From Glandiceps talaboti (taxonomy: Eukaryota; Hemichordata; Enteropneusta; Spengelidae), in the NCBI RefSeq assembly GCF_964340395.1, contig NC_135571.1, positions 3,198,111 through 3,262,110 of the forward strand: DNA of 64,000 nucleotides. Reading direction: 5' to 3'. Positions 33,916 through 46,755 of the stretch are shown here, one piece after another; positions within the stretch are counted from its first letter, which is position 1; every line of letters starts with the position of its first letter. Both the position numbers and the translations under genes were made by a program. The notes beneath the pieces were generated by a model. It had not been told where the DNA came from and made no database searches. It saw nothing but the letters and a program-made list of their open reading frames with translations.

Positions 33916-34616
33916 CCCAGTTTGAAAGCTATTCTTTTAGCTGGTCTGCAGCCCAATGCTAGCCATATTCAAAGTAATTCATGTGCTGTACTGTAATACC
34001 AATTGTCTCCACTTTAACACCTTGAAGTTACATGTATGTTAATGTTTTATGTTCTCAAAAACAAGACTGTAGGAGCCCACACATTTAGACTATATTTTCT
34101 ATATCCTTTCAGTTAGTAAGGGTGAAGAAATATCATGTTTCCAGAATAGTTTTGGAGTGAATTTGGGTAACTTTGTAGTAGTGTCACAATGTCATTGACA
34201 TATCCCACATATTTTGTATTACAAGGGGTCACCCTTACCATCGTCAAATAATCATCCTTACTATCTTCAAGGGCCAATCCTTGCCATTATGACACTTTGC
34301 ATTACAGTCACATCAACCTGCTTTGCAGTACATCGAGTTCCTCACAAAACAGCCATCAGAAAAAGTTTTTAAACATTAGCTTTTTATTTCTTAGATGTTA
34401 TGTTATGTTACAAACAAAATAAGGTTTTTGACACTCAGTCAAATTAGAAGTCACTCATTCATAATTTTTCAAAAACTGGCTTGGAAATTTGCTATAGCTG
34501 TGCCGTAAATTGAAACTCTGATGTGTATTCTTTGTAAAGCATACAAGCATTGTTGGGGGAAATATGTTCATTCACAGTTCCTCATTTTGTATCGCAATCA
34601 GCACTATATATTGTAA
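33916..34616. other. Intergenic, nothing recognised
   Basis: No supported gene or repeat. Confidence 0.5.
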
Positions 34617-34942
34617 AACCTGCACTAGCTGTAACTTGACTTCTTTTTTTGATCAAACAAACTACTATATATTCACTGAAAATTGTTAATTAAAATACTA
34701 ATCAGACTTTGTACTTGTTTGATTGGAGGACGGTTTTATCCATAATTGAATGTGATTGTACTGGGGTGCTGATTTTAGGGAATGGACCCAAAAACAATGT
34801 GATTGGATAATCTGTGTATGGCTACTGAAATATGTGTACCCACAGGTGATTAAATGCTGTGCAGGGTGTACAATATTATGAATAAATCATTCTATGTAAC
34901 AATACAGGTTCATAAAAAATGTCAGTTGTAGCTAGTGCAGTT
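34617..34942 (-). mobile_element. MITE family A, copy 2
   Basis: CCTGCACTAGCTGTAACTTG at the left and AGTTGTAGCTAGTGCAG at the right are inverse repeats. The internal block GGGGTGCTGATTTTAGG...GGACCCAAAAACAAT is the reverse of the block in copies 1 and 3. Confidence 0.75.
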
Positions 34943-35349
34943 TTAAATCCGTGACAATATATTTATCCAGTAATATTTAGTATTCATGCGATGAGAAAGA
35001 TTCAATTCTTATTGGTAGTCCTATATCATGTGACTTGCTTTATATTATCGGTTGAACCAATCAGCATATAGCAAATAATTGTGTACTGTTTTTAGAACTA
35101 GATTTGTTTCACCTAAACAGGTGTTCATTATAGTGAGTGTCTTTATTATGAAACAGGCAGTCTGTTGGAAATTATATATTGAGGACATTTATAGGGTGTT
35201 GGTGTTCACCAAATGTATACTATAACAAGGGTGTTTGCTAGAAGAGAATGTTCACTACAATAACAAAGTCAGTGTTTTTGCTAAGGTCTGGGAACCATGG
35301 CAACAGGAAGGGGAAATTGGGTAAAACTGGCATACATTGTAGTTTCCCA

Positions 35350-35600
35350 TATGTTATACCATGAATTTGGTTGGGAACCCTGTTAAAATGACACAGAACT
35401 GAGGTTGATTTTACATGCTTACCACCCTTAACAAAAACACTGGTAGAGAACCCTGGTCTAAATGACAGGGGTACCCAGGTAGATTTCACCTGCTTACTAC
35501 CCTTAACAAAAACAGTGGTAGAGAACCCTGGTAAAAATGACAGGGTACTCAGGCAGATTTTACCTGCTTTAACAGCCCTTAACAAAAACACTGATCGTTC
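35350..35600. repeat. 75-bp tandem repeat, about 3 copies
   Basis: CCCTTAACAAAAACACTGGT starts at 35425, 35500 and 35576. The units also share ACCCTGGT.AAAATGACAGGG. The minus-strand open frame over it is a by-product. Confidence 0.85.
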
Positions 35601-36249
35601 AATAGGATATATTACAGTTCGTAACTTCATTCATAATATTGTACAGTGTAGCATGTGGGTAATTTTTAAAAACAGAAAGAAAAAAAACAGGACAAAAAAT
35701 TGTGTGAATTTTTAATTGTACATGTAATAGTTTATTAGTTTACACCCTGACCAAGAATTGTATATTCACACTTGAATAATTGTAGTTTTGGAAGACTCAA
35801 CACGGCTGTAATAATTATACATGGAACTTTAAAAGTAGGTAGTGTTGTGGATTTGTATGTGATTATAAACTTTGGTGAGAATTTGTCTTTTTTATTAATT
35901 TTTTGGAGTTTTCGTTCTGTGATATTCTTAGTGCTACAAGCAACGGGAATGCTGGTGGGACAGTTGGAAAGACTGAAATACCTTCTACCGTAGTTTTTTT
36001 GCAACTACAGATTGACAAAGTTGCATGTGATAGATTGAAAAAAAAGCAATGTTTATGAAGGATTAGGATATTTTTGGTCTTTTTAGATTTATCTTCAGTA
36101 ATTTGTCGACTAACAACTCACAAATGTGTAGTTGTTTTATAAACAAAGTCAAAAGTAAATTCATTTGCTGTGTATATCAAACATAGTGGTACAACGTAAA
36201 AATTTGTATACTCGAGGAACTGTTTTCCTTTGAACAATTTAAGAAATGC
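35601..36249. other. Intergenic, nothing recognised
   Basis: AT-rich; short frames only. Confidence 0.5.
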
Positions 36250-36600
36250 TCAGCTCTCTTGTCATTTCTGTGTACTCCCTAAGCATTTTAACAGGGGTAC
36301 TGGGCCCTCTTGTAATTTTTGTGTTCTCCTTAAGAATTGTAACAGGTACTAATCCCTCCTGTAATTTTTATATTCTCCCTAAGTATTGTAACAGCTATGC
36401 TCTAGCTTTCTTATAATTTCTGTGTTCTCCCTAAGCATTGTAACAGGGGTACTGAGCACTCTTGTAACTTCTGTGTTCTCCCTAAGTATTGCAACAGGGG
36501 TACTGAGCACTCTTGTAATTTCTGTGTTCTCCCTAAGTATTGCAACATGGGGTACTGAGCACTCTTATGAGTGTTGTAAGTTCTGTGCTTTCCCTCAACA
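36250..36600. repeat. 51-bp minisatellite, about 7 units, older on the left
   Basis: ACAGGGGTACTGAGCACTCT followed by TGTAATTTCTGTGTTCTCCC recurs with a 51-bp period (for example 36443 and 36494). Leftward units are more diverged; traces extend right to about 36740. Confidence 0.85.
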
Positions 36601-36888
36601 AAGTAATGGTCAGTGCACATAGCCCTCTTAGAATGTCTTAATTCCACATCTATATAGTGACAGGTACTACATACTGAGTTATATAATCCCCAATCATAGT
36701 AACAGTCCACAGCCCGGCCCTCTTGTTATTTAATTCTGTGTTCTCCCTGTTCAAAATAAGAGGCACTGACTGAGCCTTCATATGAAGTCTATGTAATGAA
36801 ATGATAATGCAGTGATAAAATGTTGAAAATCTGTATTGCCTGCTCAATAAACATTCTGCCGTAGCACAGATAGCAGTTTGTTTGTGAC

Positions 36889-37130
36889 AAGGACTCCATG
36901 GCAAACAATCAGTAATCCTTAAAATAATTCTGAAAATATACAAGATAGCTTTAAAAATTTAGGAACTTCAGAAGAGGGTTGTGGACACTTGAACCAATCT
37001 AGTAAGGACTCCATGGAAATCAATCCAGTAATTCTCAAAATGATTGAATAATCCTCAAAATATACATTATGGCTTAAAAAATTTATGAACTACAGAAGAG
37101 GGTGGTGGACACTTGAACCAATCTAGTGAC
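36889..37130. repeat. Tandem duplication of about 117 bp
   Basis: Two copies of a segment starting GGACTCCATGG and ending TGGACACTTGAACCAATCTA lie head to tail with moderate divergence. Confidence 0.8.
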
Positions 37131-37628
37131 TGTAGAAGTCATCATGGTGCATGTCTTTGACCACAAATAGCGAGGGAGAGCACGGAGATGCATGTATTTT
37201 GACACATCATTTTTATTAAAATCCTGTATTTTGGCAATTTAACTGTAGAATGAGATTTGTATCTATGATAAAAGTAAACAGAATTTATTAGAACCATACT
37301 TCAACTATCAGGTCTGATAATTTTCGTAAACTTTGGTTTCTTTTAAACGATGCAGACATATGTAATTGTAAACAATATGAACATTGTCATCATTTAAAAA
37401 ATAAATATGCCTTTCTTTCCCATTAATTTTTATCATTTAAAAATAAAATCCTCAGCTTTTTAAAGACTTTTAGTTTTAAAAATTATTTGAGGACACATGA
37501 TATGTTTTCATTAGTTTCAAATTATGTAGCTTTGTTGTGGCCTATCATGATTAAGATTGTAAAAATAAAGATCTAAGAAAAAGACAGAACTGGTTTAATT
37601 TGTGATGATGTAATTGTTGTAGAACAGG
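37131..37628. other. Intergenic, nothing recognised
   Basis: Very AT-rich, no gene. Confidence 0.5.
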
Positions 37629-37853
37629 ATGTAGACTGCCACCAGTGTCATGCTTGGGAGATGTTTTTAGCACAACTGAACTAGGTTGAGCGTGCTATAG
37701 GCATTAAGTTTTGTCTGTGTGTATGTATGTGCCAGCGCAGATGTAGACTGCCACCAGTGCCTGCCTTGGGAGATGTTTTAGCACAACTGAACTGAGGTTG
37801 AGCATGCTATTATAGGCATCAAGTTTTGTCTGTGTGTATGTATGTGTTTGTGT
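37629..37853. repeat. Tandem duplication of about 112 bp with (GTAT)n joints
   Basis: TGTAGACTGCCACCAGTG...GGGAGATGTTTT...GGTTGAGC...AAGTTTTGTCTGTGTGT occurs twice in a row, each copy ending in a short GTATG microsatellite. Confidence 0.85.
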
Positions 37854-39270
37854 ATGTATGTGTGTGTATATGTGAACAACTTGACATGAGAAACTGCTAG
37901 ATCAATTGATTTCAAATTTGGTATACTTAAAGTGTGTAGATGAAAAAAAAATTCAAATGAAAGTGATTCGATCAGTGGTTTCAAGTTATGTCCTACAAAG
38001 TGATTTTCTGTCATCTTTTACTATGGATATATGGTATAATGTTACATAATCACTGGGTTAAAGTTCATGGTATGTTCCATTATCTTGTAGGGGTGTTTTC
38101 ATGTTGAAAGTGTGTTTCTCTCGGACATAGGATTTCAGTTGTGCACATTGCTATTGGCAGTATTATGGGGGGGGGGGGGGGTCTCATTTTCGTTTGAGTT
38201 TCCCTAGTTATGCTAGGCATCTCCCTCTATGGGCCTAGGCGTTCATCTGACTGTTTTGCAGCCACTCACTTGTTATTATCAGTTCGCACAAAAGAGCAGT
38301 TATGTGTTGCTATTTTTCCCCAATTGTTATATTATATAGCATTAGGTTTGTAACCGCATGGATCTATTATCAATAATAGATCCATGGTAACAGCACATAC
38401 ACTTAAGCAAATCTAGCCACCTCCACGAGTCTTCAGAGGACGCCTACTGTAATACAGAAAACGTTTGTGTTCAGTATATTGTTTGATATTTGCGTGATCG
38501 GAAGAAAGGAGATAAAGCTAGGTTTGATTGATTACTGGGGTAACAACACGAATACCTGTTGGCTTCTGTGAACTATAGGGGCATTATACAAGTAGTGACG
38601 TAGGTCACTGTTTGTATAAAAGTCAAACCGCACATGAAACCCCTGAATGACAGTGCATTGTATGTAAAGTGACCTTGGTGATAGAAACCCCATTGTCCAT
38701 TGAAGAATGAATAGCCCAGACCGCTTTAATCGTATCGCATATAAAGTGATGCATTTCCATTGTGTGGGCAATGAGAACAGCGCCCCCAACTGCATTGTAT
38801 GTAAATGAAGGATTTTACAACTTAGTGCTTGTATTGATAAACCCGGGGTATATAATAGAGGGGATATTTTGCATATCACCATCCCCACTGCTTTGAGCAT
38901 GTAGAGTGAAATCCGATGCAAATTATGAGTCAGGGGTGGTAGGGGGTACTAAATTATTTTGGGGATTTTCACGACAGTTCTTCTAACCTCAGGTCGTAAA
39001 TAATGACGGCTCCTCTGGACGCCTCCCTTAACAGACGACGGGAAGAAAGAAATGGGAGAGAACGATTGCATGCATATTGGCTGGACAAGTGGATGGGGGA
39101 GGGGGGGGGGGTAAAAAGTGTGTGTGTGGGGGGGGGGGTTGAGAAAATGAGGCGACAGAATGATACGTAAATGAATTCAAGGAAAACTAAATTTAACGGT
39201 TTTACAGACAGAATTTATTGAACTACATTTCAACCTTACTAAAATTAGCATAATATATTCTTAGAAAGTA
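37854..39270. other. Intergenic with a short palindrome and G homopolymers
   Basis: CATGGATCTATTATCAATAA plus its mate form a perfect 30-bp palindrome at about 38359-38388. G runs lie at about 38167-38180, 39100-39109 and 39129-39138. No supported gene. Confidence 0.55.
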
Positions 39271-39519
39271 ATTAAATCTTATTAAAATATGACGTAGGAA
39301 TTTCTCTCATTTCTTTATTTACCTTCCCTTCTCAAATGTTAACGTTTGTTTTCGATTTAGTTGTTCGGGGAGTGGGCACCTTTCCAACACCTTCCCACGT
39401 CGTAAAGGCGCTCACTCCCCCATGTCCCCCGAACAATAAAATAAAAACAAACTATATAACGATGGGAATAGCGGTAAATAAAGAAATCGAGCCGTATTCC
39501 TACATCAGATTTTAATTAA
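39271..39519. mobile_element. Fold-back element, about 249 bp
   Basis: Both arms carry GTAGGAAT...TTTCTTTATTTACC (left, about 39294-39330) and its inverse (right, about 39474-39510). Inner parts pair TTGTTCGGGG with CCCCGAACAA, so nearly the whole element folds back on itself. Non-coding. Confidence 0.75.
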
Positions 39520-41020
39520 ATGTGCTTTGTGCAAATACTTATTTCATTTTTATGCAAAAATATGCAAATCAGTGCAATCATAATAGCAAAAGCGAATTTG
39601 AGTTGACGTTTCTGGATGCCCAGATCCGCACGTACAAGTTTTCTTTCGGCTTGTTCAACTAATTATATATGCATATATGTCACGTGATGTGACAAACCAG
39701 GGTTGTCTTTCATATTGCAAAGAATGGTGTGGATATTTACGGGAAGACAAATGCGGAATGTTACGTAAGAACAATGACCATTAATTTACATAATCTATGT
39801 TTTATATATATATATATATATTCATATAGATGCTCATGGTGTTTTAATTTTGTATTTACAACATCGTTGGGACGTGAACTTGTTGCCCGTATTTGGTCAA
39901 TATCAAAGGGTGAAAGGTCGTAACACATGCCCAGTAACTGTAACAATATGGCAGTCAAACTGACTCCACTAAAAAATTTTCAAACATTGCTACTCTTACG
40001 AATTATCAAATTTACGGTAAATAATAAACATATACTCCGAAATTCAACTACGTCTATAATAATTTATGTCATGTGTGGGTAATAAAGCATGAAACTACGA
40101 CAAAACAAGACATTTTATTCTGCAAACTTGTCGTCTGCAACCAGTCTCCCGCCTAAATTAAAATGTGTGAGATGGGTCGGTCGCATCAATGTATTTACCA
40201 AAAGTCATGCATTTTTCATGTTTTGTCTTTCCTCGATCCCAGAATCGAGCAAAAATTTGACGACACAAAAAAAAATATGAGTTTACATCTAACAGTATTT
40301 TTCTAACAAAATAACCCCCCTAACTATAGTGTGACTATAATGCATTTATTGTACACAAAACTCCACTGGATACTCACTCTAGCTATAGAAAAAACAAGTA
40401 CATGCCACAAGTTACAGTTACTGGGACTTGGCACACAGTCACTTGTGGGCTGTGATTATATTATTGAACAGTCTTGCAGCCGAAAGTTGGCCTTCATCAT
40501 GATATGATGATCTATGTGTACTCCTGTAAATCTCGCTCGTGACATGTAAATGCCTAACGAGATCTCACGACTTACAGGCGCACGATTTATACGTCGAATA
40601 GACATAACAATAAATCATCAACACAATAGCTGTTCAATACTGACAATATACATACTGTGAACGTATTTATTTTGGCAGACAACTTGTGACACTTTTAGCG
40701 CATGGACATTTTTTCCATTTAGGCGCCACTTTATTTTGGCGGATAAACACTTTTTGACGACAATATAATGCATTTAAAATATCGTTACTTTTGTGAGTAC
40801 ATGTACAGGTGGCTATTACTATTGTGAGTAAATATTGATTCAAAATTAATATGTATCTTTTAATAGCTAATTAGTCAAAGTGGTTCCCCTTTTAAGCTAA
40901 CAGTTTGCTTCAAACACAGTTTCAGTTAAAATAATTTCGAGCCAAGAAACATACGTTCACAGTATAATCACTACCCACAGGGGATTGTGGGCTTAAGTTG
41001 TAATAATTCAAGTCCTCGCG
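39520..41020. other. Intergenic / 3' flank of the amine oxidase gene
   Basis: No gene recognised. An AATAAA on the minus strand at about 40664-40669 could serve as the polyadenylation signal for the oxidase gene to its right. Confidence 0.45.
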
Positions 41021-42475
41021 TCATCCACATCCTTTCATCTTGCAATCAGTTGGCACATATTCATCACAATCTCCTTCCATGCATTTTAGTATTTTCAACG
41101 CCTCTCTTTTGCCAGAGAACAGTCCGGCTTCAATATAACCGTTCCATTCCGGGTCTGTCGCTTCACCGCCGAAATACAACCTTCCTAAATTAGCTTGCAA
41201 CCGTTTGTGGCATTCCGTGGACACTTCAACTGGCCAGTTACTGTAAGCCCCAAAATACAACGGATCACGTGACCAACGATGTAACTTGATGTCTTCCGGG
41301 TCGGGGATGTCGTCACCGTAGAAATGACGTAAGACGGACATAGTTTCGAAGCGGATGACGTCATCGGTTTCGTACTCTATGCGTTTCGATTCTTCACCAG
41401 TTACTGTAACGAGGAGAAGGTTTGTACCGGCGTCGAACAAACCTGGAGCTTCCAGATTCTGCCAGATGGGATAAAATCCACGTCGTGGATGGGAGTGAAG
41501 GATAAATTCTTTGTCATCCCAAAATCGCTTTGAGCCGTTTGGAAATTTTAAGAATATTTTCGTATATTGGGCCATATCAAACTGCTCGATTTCCAACATT
41601 TTCCATGCCGGTATGCGTGGGGAGAATTTTACAACGTCACTTTGCAAAACACCGATGCTAAAAGTTATCAATGCAAATGGGGCGGTGTACGAGGTGTCGT
41701 CATTGCAATATACGGTGACTCTTTTCTTGTTCCAGACGACGCGAGTAACGACCTTCTTAAGAAGCAAACGCGGGTCTTCCTTGCGCAGAAACTCACCCGC
41801 GAGGGACTTCAGCAAGAAGCTGAAGCCGCGCTGATCCGTTACGAAGTACGCCTTTCCATTGTTGACAACAGCGGACGATTTCAATGACGTAACATATGGA
41901 ATACCCCCATACTCAAAATCCACATGGAGATATTCCAATATTTTATCCAGGGGTGTTCGAGGGTTCCACCCGCCAAGTCGAAGAGCTGCACGAAACGATA
42001 TATCGGATTTGTTATTGCGCAAAAGTTCTTGGGCCAGTGCGTGGGAGTATTCCATCGCTTGCAGCAAACCCTTTTCTTTGTCGCTACCCATCTTTGTTAC
42101 GTCGACGCCATTAACATCTCTAATTATACGACTTGCCCAATCTGACACTTTCCCTTGGAGTTTGTATTTCCGAGCCAATTCCACCAACGGGTTTACCTTC
42201 GGATCTCCTGGTTGCACCCAGTTTGCACCAACTTCCAAAACTTTTCCACCAAACTCGACTTCCATGACTCTTCCTCCTATACGATTTGACCCTTCTAAAA
42301 TAAGGAAATTTTTCATTCCATTTTTCTGCAGCGTTTTGGCTGCAGCTATCCCGGTCGCTCCAGCACCTAGAATCAGTACATCTGCATCATACTTGGGCTT
42401 GCTAGCATCTGTTCCCCTTGTAGTCCGAAAATAGCAAGCAATAAACAAAATAACTGTAAACGTTTGTATATACAT
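41021..42475 (-). CDS. Secreted FAD-dependent polyamine oxidase-like enzyme
   Basis: 484 aa in one exon, from the ATG at 42475 to a TGA at 41021-41023. Residues 1-20 (MYIQTFTVILFIACYFRTTR) look like a signal peptide, so the enzyme is probably secreted. The Rossmann FAD motif is VLILGAGATGIAAAKTL (GAGATG at residues 37-42), followed by ILEGSNRIGGRV. The substrate region has QYTKIFLKFP, whose lysine (residue 306) matches the catalytic-site lysine of maize polyamine oxidase. Also shared with that family are LLVTVTGEESKRIE, SNWPVEV and the C-terminal FAD-binding YFGGEATDPEWNGYIEAG. The family oxidises spermine or spermidine and releases hydrogen peroxide; the exact substrate is unknown here. Length is normal and the C-terminal tail is Cys-rich. 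An intronless gene suggests retroposition or an intron-poor expanded family. Confidence 0.9.
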   Translation of the reverse strand: MYIQTFTVILFIACYFRTTRGTDASKPKYDADVLILGAGATGIAAAKTLQKNGMKNFLILEGSNRIGGRVMEVEFGGKVLEVGANWVQPGDPKVNPLVELARKYKLQGKVSDWASRIIRDVNGVDVTKMGSDKEKGLLQAMEYSHALAQELLRNNKSDISFRAALRLGGWNPRTPLDKILEYLHVDFEYGGIPYVTSLKSSAVVNNGKAYFVTDQRGFSFLLKSLAGEFLRKEDPRLLLKKVVTRVVWNKKRVTVYCNDDTSYTAPFALITFSIGVLQSDVVKFSPRIPAWKMLEIEQFDMAQYTKIFLKFPNGSKRFWDDKEFILHSHPRRGFYPIWQNLEAPGLFDAGTNLLLVTVTGEESKRIEYETDDVIRFETMSVLRHFYGDDIPDPEDIKLHRWSRDPLYFGAYSNWPVEVSTECHKRLQANLGRLYFGGEATDPEWNGYIEAGLFSGKREALKILKCMEGDCDEYVPTDCKMKGCG

Positions 42476-44114
42476 ATTTTCACAGTGGCTACTTTCACGG
42501 GTCAATATCGGTATGATTTATATTATTAATATCCTTTGCAACATTTAAATAACTGAATTTGGGTTCACAGGGTGGTTAAAATGACCTTGTTTCCGTCTCT
42601 GGATCAGTGTATATAAAAAGGTCTAAAAAGCGTGTGAGAACACATTCAAAAGTAATATCTCCCGGTATCATAACAGCGCTGCGTAGTTGTATACGTAAAA
42701 GGTATTCTTATTTCCATGAGACAATAACACAATTTGTACCAGACCAGACCACGCACACGGAGCCTGTTTCCCGTTGACCGTTGTTGATGTTGTGGAGCGA
42801 AGCAGTGTCCAGACGTTGACTGACCTTTGCTACGTTCACCAGGTTGTTACCAACTGTTGTGACACTGCTGTCAAAGTAACAGTAAGAGGAAATGCTTGGG
42901 TGCTGAATGCAACACGACCGGCACAATCCGGTCAGCTAATTTTAACTGCGCATATTACCATTGTGTATTCGTGCCAATGATTTGTTTACATCACAGCGCC
43001 ATCTAACGACAAATTGGAAAGATCACGTGAAGGTCATGCGACAGTAAATATTGGATGAGAGAAATTAAAACGGGGCTCCCCTTAGTGATTCCACATATTT
43101 TTGTCTCAACTTTTTAGAGAAACGTCAACAAGGCAAGGGAATTCTTTATCTATATCTCTCCGTTCTAATTTCACCCTTGAAATATTAAATTTTGTATGGT
43201 CACTTGATATATTTTGATCGATACAAAGGCCGGATAACGTAATATGCAAATGAGCCAACATCTGTTGTCTGCGTATGATCAGGACATGTATATATTTACG
43301 GGCGTGAGGCCTTGAAAGTGGGTCACGTTTTCTGACAGCTACGGGGGATTTATTAGAATTATCATAAACACTATTAAAGATACGACTTGTAAAGGAATAT
43401 GATACATGCAAAGACAAAGTATGTATATAATAATCCTATAAGTCATTGAGGCATGTGAAGCTAAAATTAGCAAATATTTAGATATTTGGATTGAAAACAA
43501 ACGAGGAGACATCCGTATGTACATATATTCTCGAAGAACACACACAGTTGTGATGGTTCGAATACTTTGGCTAGCCTAGATATTTGACTGTCTTGCTTTA
43601 AATCATTGCTTGCCTACGTGTTCGAGTGGAGGACATTTCAAGTCAAGCCGGATAGCAAAGTCCCTGGGTTATTGTTTGGGTAGACATGTAATCTTTGGCC
43701 GTAAACTTTGTTCAACAAAACTGGTCGATACTACCTTTAAACTTGTCTGTTTTATCCCTTCCTTATAAATATTTCATTTAACGACTTAACGGAAGGTAAC
43801 ATGCCACTACTGATAATTATTGTGAGTTGGAATTCCTTCCATTATACTATGATTTATTAGTTTGTACTAAGAATACATTGGTAATGATGTAACCCTGATA
43901 CAAGAAGGTCATATTTTGCATCGTCTGACCGCATGGGGGCGTCATATAGATAAAATCAAATACACCATGACGCGTGACGATCACAAAAGTTTTACGTCGT
44001 GTCAAAATTCTACTTCGGAACAGGTATTAAAGTGGGGTGACAAGACAGATGACATCGATACGCACGTATGCGCGCACACACACACACACACACACACCGA
44101 GCACACACGTTAGG
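42476..44114. other. Upstream region of the oxidase gene; nothing else recognised
   Basis: No further gene seen. (CA)n at about 44072-44097 lies at the right side. Short open frames here are not supported by any motif. Confidence 0.5.
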
Positions 44115-44430
44115 AAGCCTTCAGTATTTACAGGGGGAAGGCCGGAGGAATTGGGGGGGGGGGGTCACATTTTACAAACCTATTCACATTTTACAATCCG
44201 TAGTTTTGTGACCAAATTGAAGATTTAATGATTGTCAATTTGTTTTGTGTGTTTTGAGATGTAAAAGTGAGATGAGCACTCAACATTTATTTTTACGACT
44301 ACTTTACATGCCAAAGTACAAATACATATATAGTAAGAAAACTGTTTAATAAAACAAGTACATTTTATTGAGTGTACCATCTCACCTTATCACTCACATT
44401 GTCCGTGAATGTTGCTGTTAAAATATCTAC

Positions 44431-44485
<55 letters not shown>

Positions 44486-44800
44486 CAATGTTATCAGGGA
44501 ACTTTTACAAGTGATCAGATCAGGCAGAGTATGAACAACATGGAAAGCACGTTTTAGATACTAACTAGATTGTGTATGATGATAGAGAAGGGTAACTGGC
44601 CAGTCTTTTACTGTTTGTCACTTTATATGTACACATATTGCTTTCTAATACAGAAGCAAAATAAAATAATTTAATTTGTATGCATACATGGGAATATTGA
44701 TTAACGTTCAATATATGCAATTGTCATGGGGAGGGTCATGTTTTACAAAATGGGACAAAGGGGGGGGGGGTCACTTACTGAAGGCTCCCTTATCCTCTCC
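44115..44800. mobile_element. Candidate element with AGCCTTCAGTA ends
   Basis: GGAAGCCTTCAGTATTTAC at the left and CTTACTGAAGGCTCCC at the right are inverse ends, each next to a G homopolymer and a GTCAC/GGTCA motif. The interior is non-coding and holds (GAT)n at about 44433-44484. The inverse ends are short, so this is tentative. Confidence 0.45.
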
Positions 44801-45189
44801 CTACAGACTCAGATGAAAGTTCGCCATCAACGTTAGAAAGTTCGTATAAAAGCCGTAGCAGTGAGAATGGGAGGTCTACTATTCTATAGTCTATCTGCTA
44901 GACCCCGGATATTCTTCCGATACAATACGACACACGACCGAACATCGCTATCGGGGATGGAACATCCGAGTTCGGGCAAGCCCTTACTGTTCGCTTATCG
45001 TATCGGAAGAAAGTCCGAACGTCTCAGCAACAAGACTAACTATTCTACCGCCTTTGATGGCATCGTATGCTACGCGTACACAAGTCTGTAAAGAGCATAT
45101 GTCTGGGGAAGATATTATTTTACCAGAAATGCGCATCTTACCTCAGACCACCGAACAAAAGGTATATAAGAAGAAAGCCCGAACGTCTC
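44801..45189. other. Unassigned, with a 24-bp direct repeat
   Basis: GAAGAAAGTCCGAACGTCTC at about 45007 recurs at about 45170 with one change. No gene recognised. Confidence 0.45.
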
Positions 45190-45610
45190 AGCAATCACTC
45201 TATCCTTCTTTCTAAACTTTCTCATATTGGTGTTAGAGGCACTCCTCAAATGGTTCGAAAGTTATCTCTCCAATAGACGCCATTATATATCTGCTGCAGC
45301 ACACAACTCCTCTATTTTACAAAGTAAGTATGGGGTTCCTCAAGGATCTATTCTTGGCCCCCTATTGTTTCTAACTTACATAAACGACCTTCCAAACTGT
45401 TCAAACTTCTTTAACTTTAAACTTTTTGCCGACGATTCCAATCTTTTCCATGCCTACGAGAATAATTTTTTTTAACGCAACAGAGGCCAACGTCCATCTC
45501 ACAAATTTTGAAAAATGGTGCAATGCAAACAAACTCACAATAAACTATTCCAAAACAAATTATATGCTTCTTTCACCTCATCATAAACATATCAATCACC
45601 ATGATGATCT
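45190..45610 (+). mobile_element. LINE fragment (reverse transcriptase), broken
   Basis: Translations give ILLSKLSHIGVRG, then ALLKWFESYLSNRRHY, YGVPQGSILGPLLFLTYIND and KLFADDSNLFHAYEN, then FEKWCNANKLTINYSKTNYM. These are the fingers/palm motifs of a non-LTR reverse transcriptase of the CR1/Jockey type, with FADD as the catalytic box. The three parts lie in three frames, so there are frameshifts near 45240 and 45475. The 5' part (endonuclease) and 3' end are missing. Confidence 0.85.
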
Positions 45611-45639
45611 CTACATTAATAATGAAATACTGATTGAAC

Positions 45640-45726
45640 ATGGATTATTGTCATGGATTATGAATTACTTATGGCTTATGACACTGCGGTATAGAGCACT
45701 GTCTTAGCAGATTGATACTCACCGAG

Positions 45727-45818
<92 letters not shown>

Positions 45819-46755
45819 GTGTATAGATTATATGTTATATAGATTATGATTTATGGTTTATGGAGTATTGATTATGGATTACATTGTCTGCCCGAGTTAC
45901 ATGGTCAGTCACATTGAATAAGAATAGTAGGTGATGTAATGGTTTTCAAATTATTCAAACTATTTTACAAATCTAATAATCATGTGGGAAACTTGTGACC
46001 ATGTTTGATTCAAATATAAACACCGTAAGACTTACTGTCACGATCTACTTTTCAAGGCCTGTGAAAAGACATTTAGCATTTTATCATTTTAATCAAATAA
46101 ATCATTAAAAGACAACTTTTTATTTTTGGCGTGAGTCACATGTACATCACGTGACTGGTATGTGATACATATCACGTGTCTGCTATAGAGTCCTACTTTA
46201 TCGGTATCCCTAACAAACCGTAAGAAGAGACTTAACACAGTGGCACAGAAATAATAATAATTATTATTATTAGTTTAATAAATATTATCATTTCTAAATT
46301 TCATATTATTAGGTCTGTCACTTCCTCTGTTACTGTAATTCTTTAAAATAAAAACAGCAACTATTTTCACAAAACTCATGATGGAGGGCGAGAGTCATAA
46401 CAGTTGCCATTCAATGCAGAATTAATTAATTTGTTTATAAGCGGTTTCACAAACCCATGCTAGGGGGCATGAGTCTTTACTTTACCATTCAATGCACATA
46501 TGCATGATATCCATTTGGTGTTCACCTCCCAGGCGCCCCGTTGTAAAGTCGATACATTTGTTTGCATTTCTTTATCAGGATATAATTCAAGTGTTCGTCT
46601 CATCATTGGTAGGGTAGGTACACATGAAATGATATATCAATAACATGGACGTCGTAGTTTCAACCATGGAAGTAAAGACAAATTTCACACTGTGGGTTCT
46701 ACTTCAATGGATAAATTGACAGGTCTTTGGTGGACACACCTTTACTTCTTCGTAC
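45640..46755 (+). repeat. Long direct duplication, copy 1
   Basis: Matches 51319-52243 in the same orientation through many blocks, for example CATTGTCTGCCCGAGTTACA, ATCACGTGACTGGTATGTGA, CCTCCCAGGCGCCCCGTTGT and TTTGGTGGACACACCTTTAC. This copy also carries about 130 bp of extra (TA)n(GA)n sequence at 45681-45813. No gene inside. Confidence 0.9.

Noticed and set aside
41859-42434. 191-codon plus-strand frame
   Set aside because: Antisense shadow of the amine oxidase gene.
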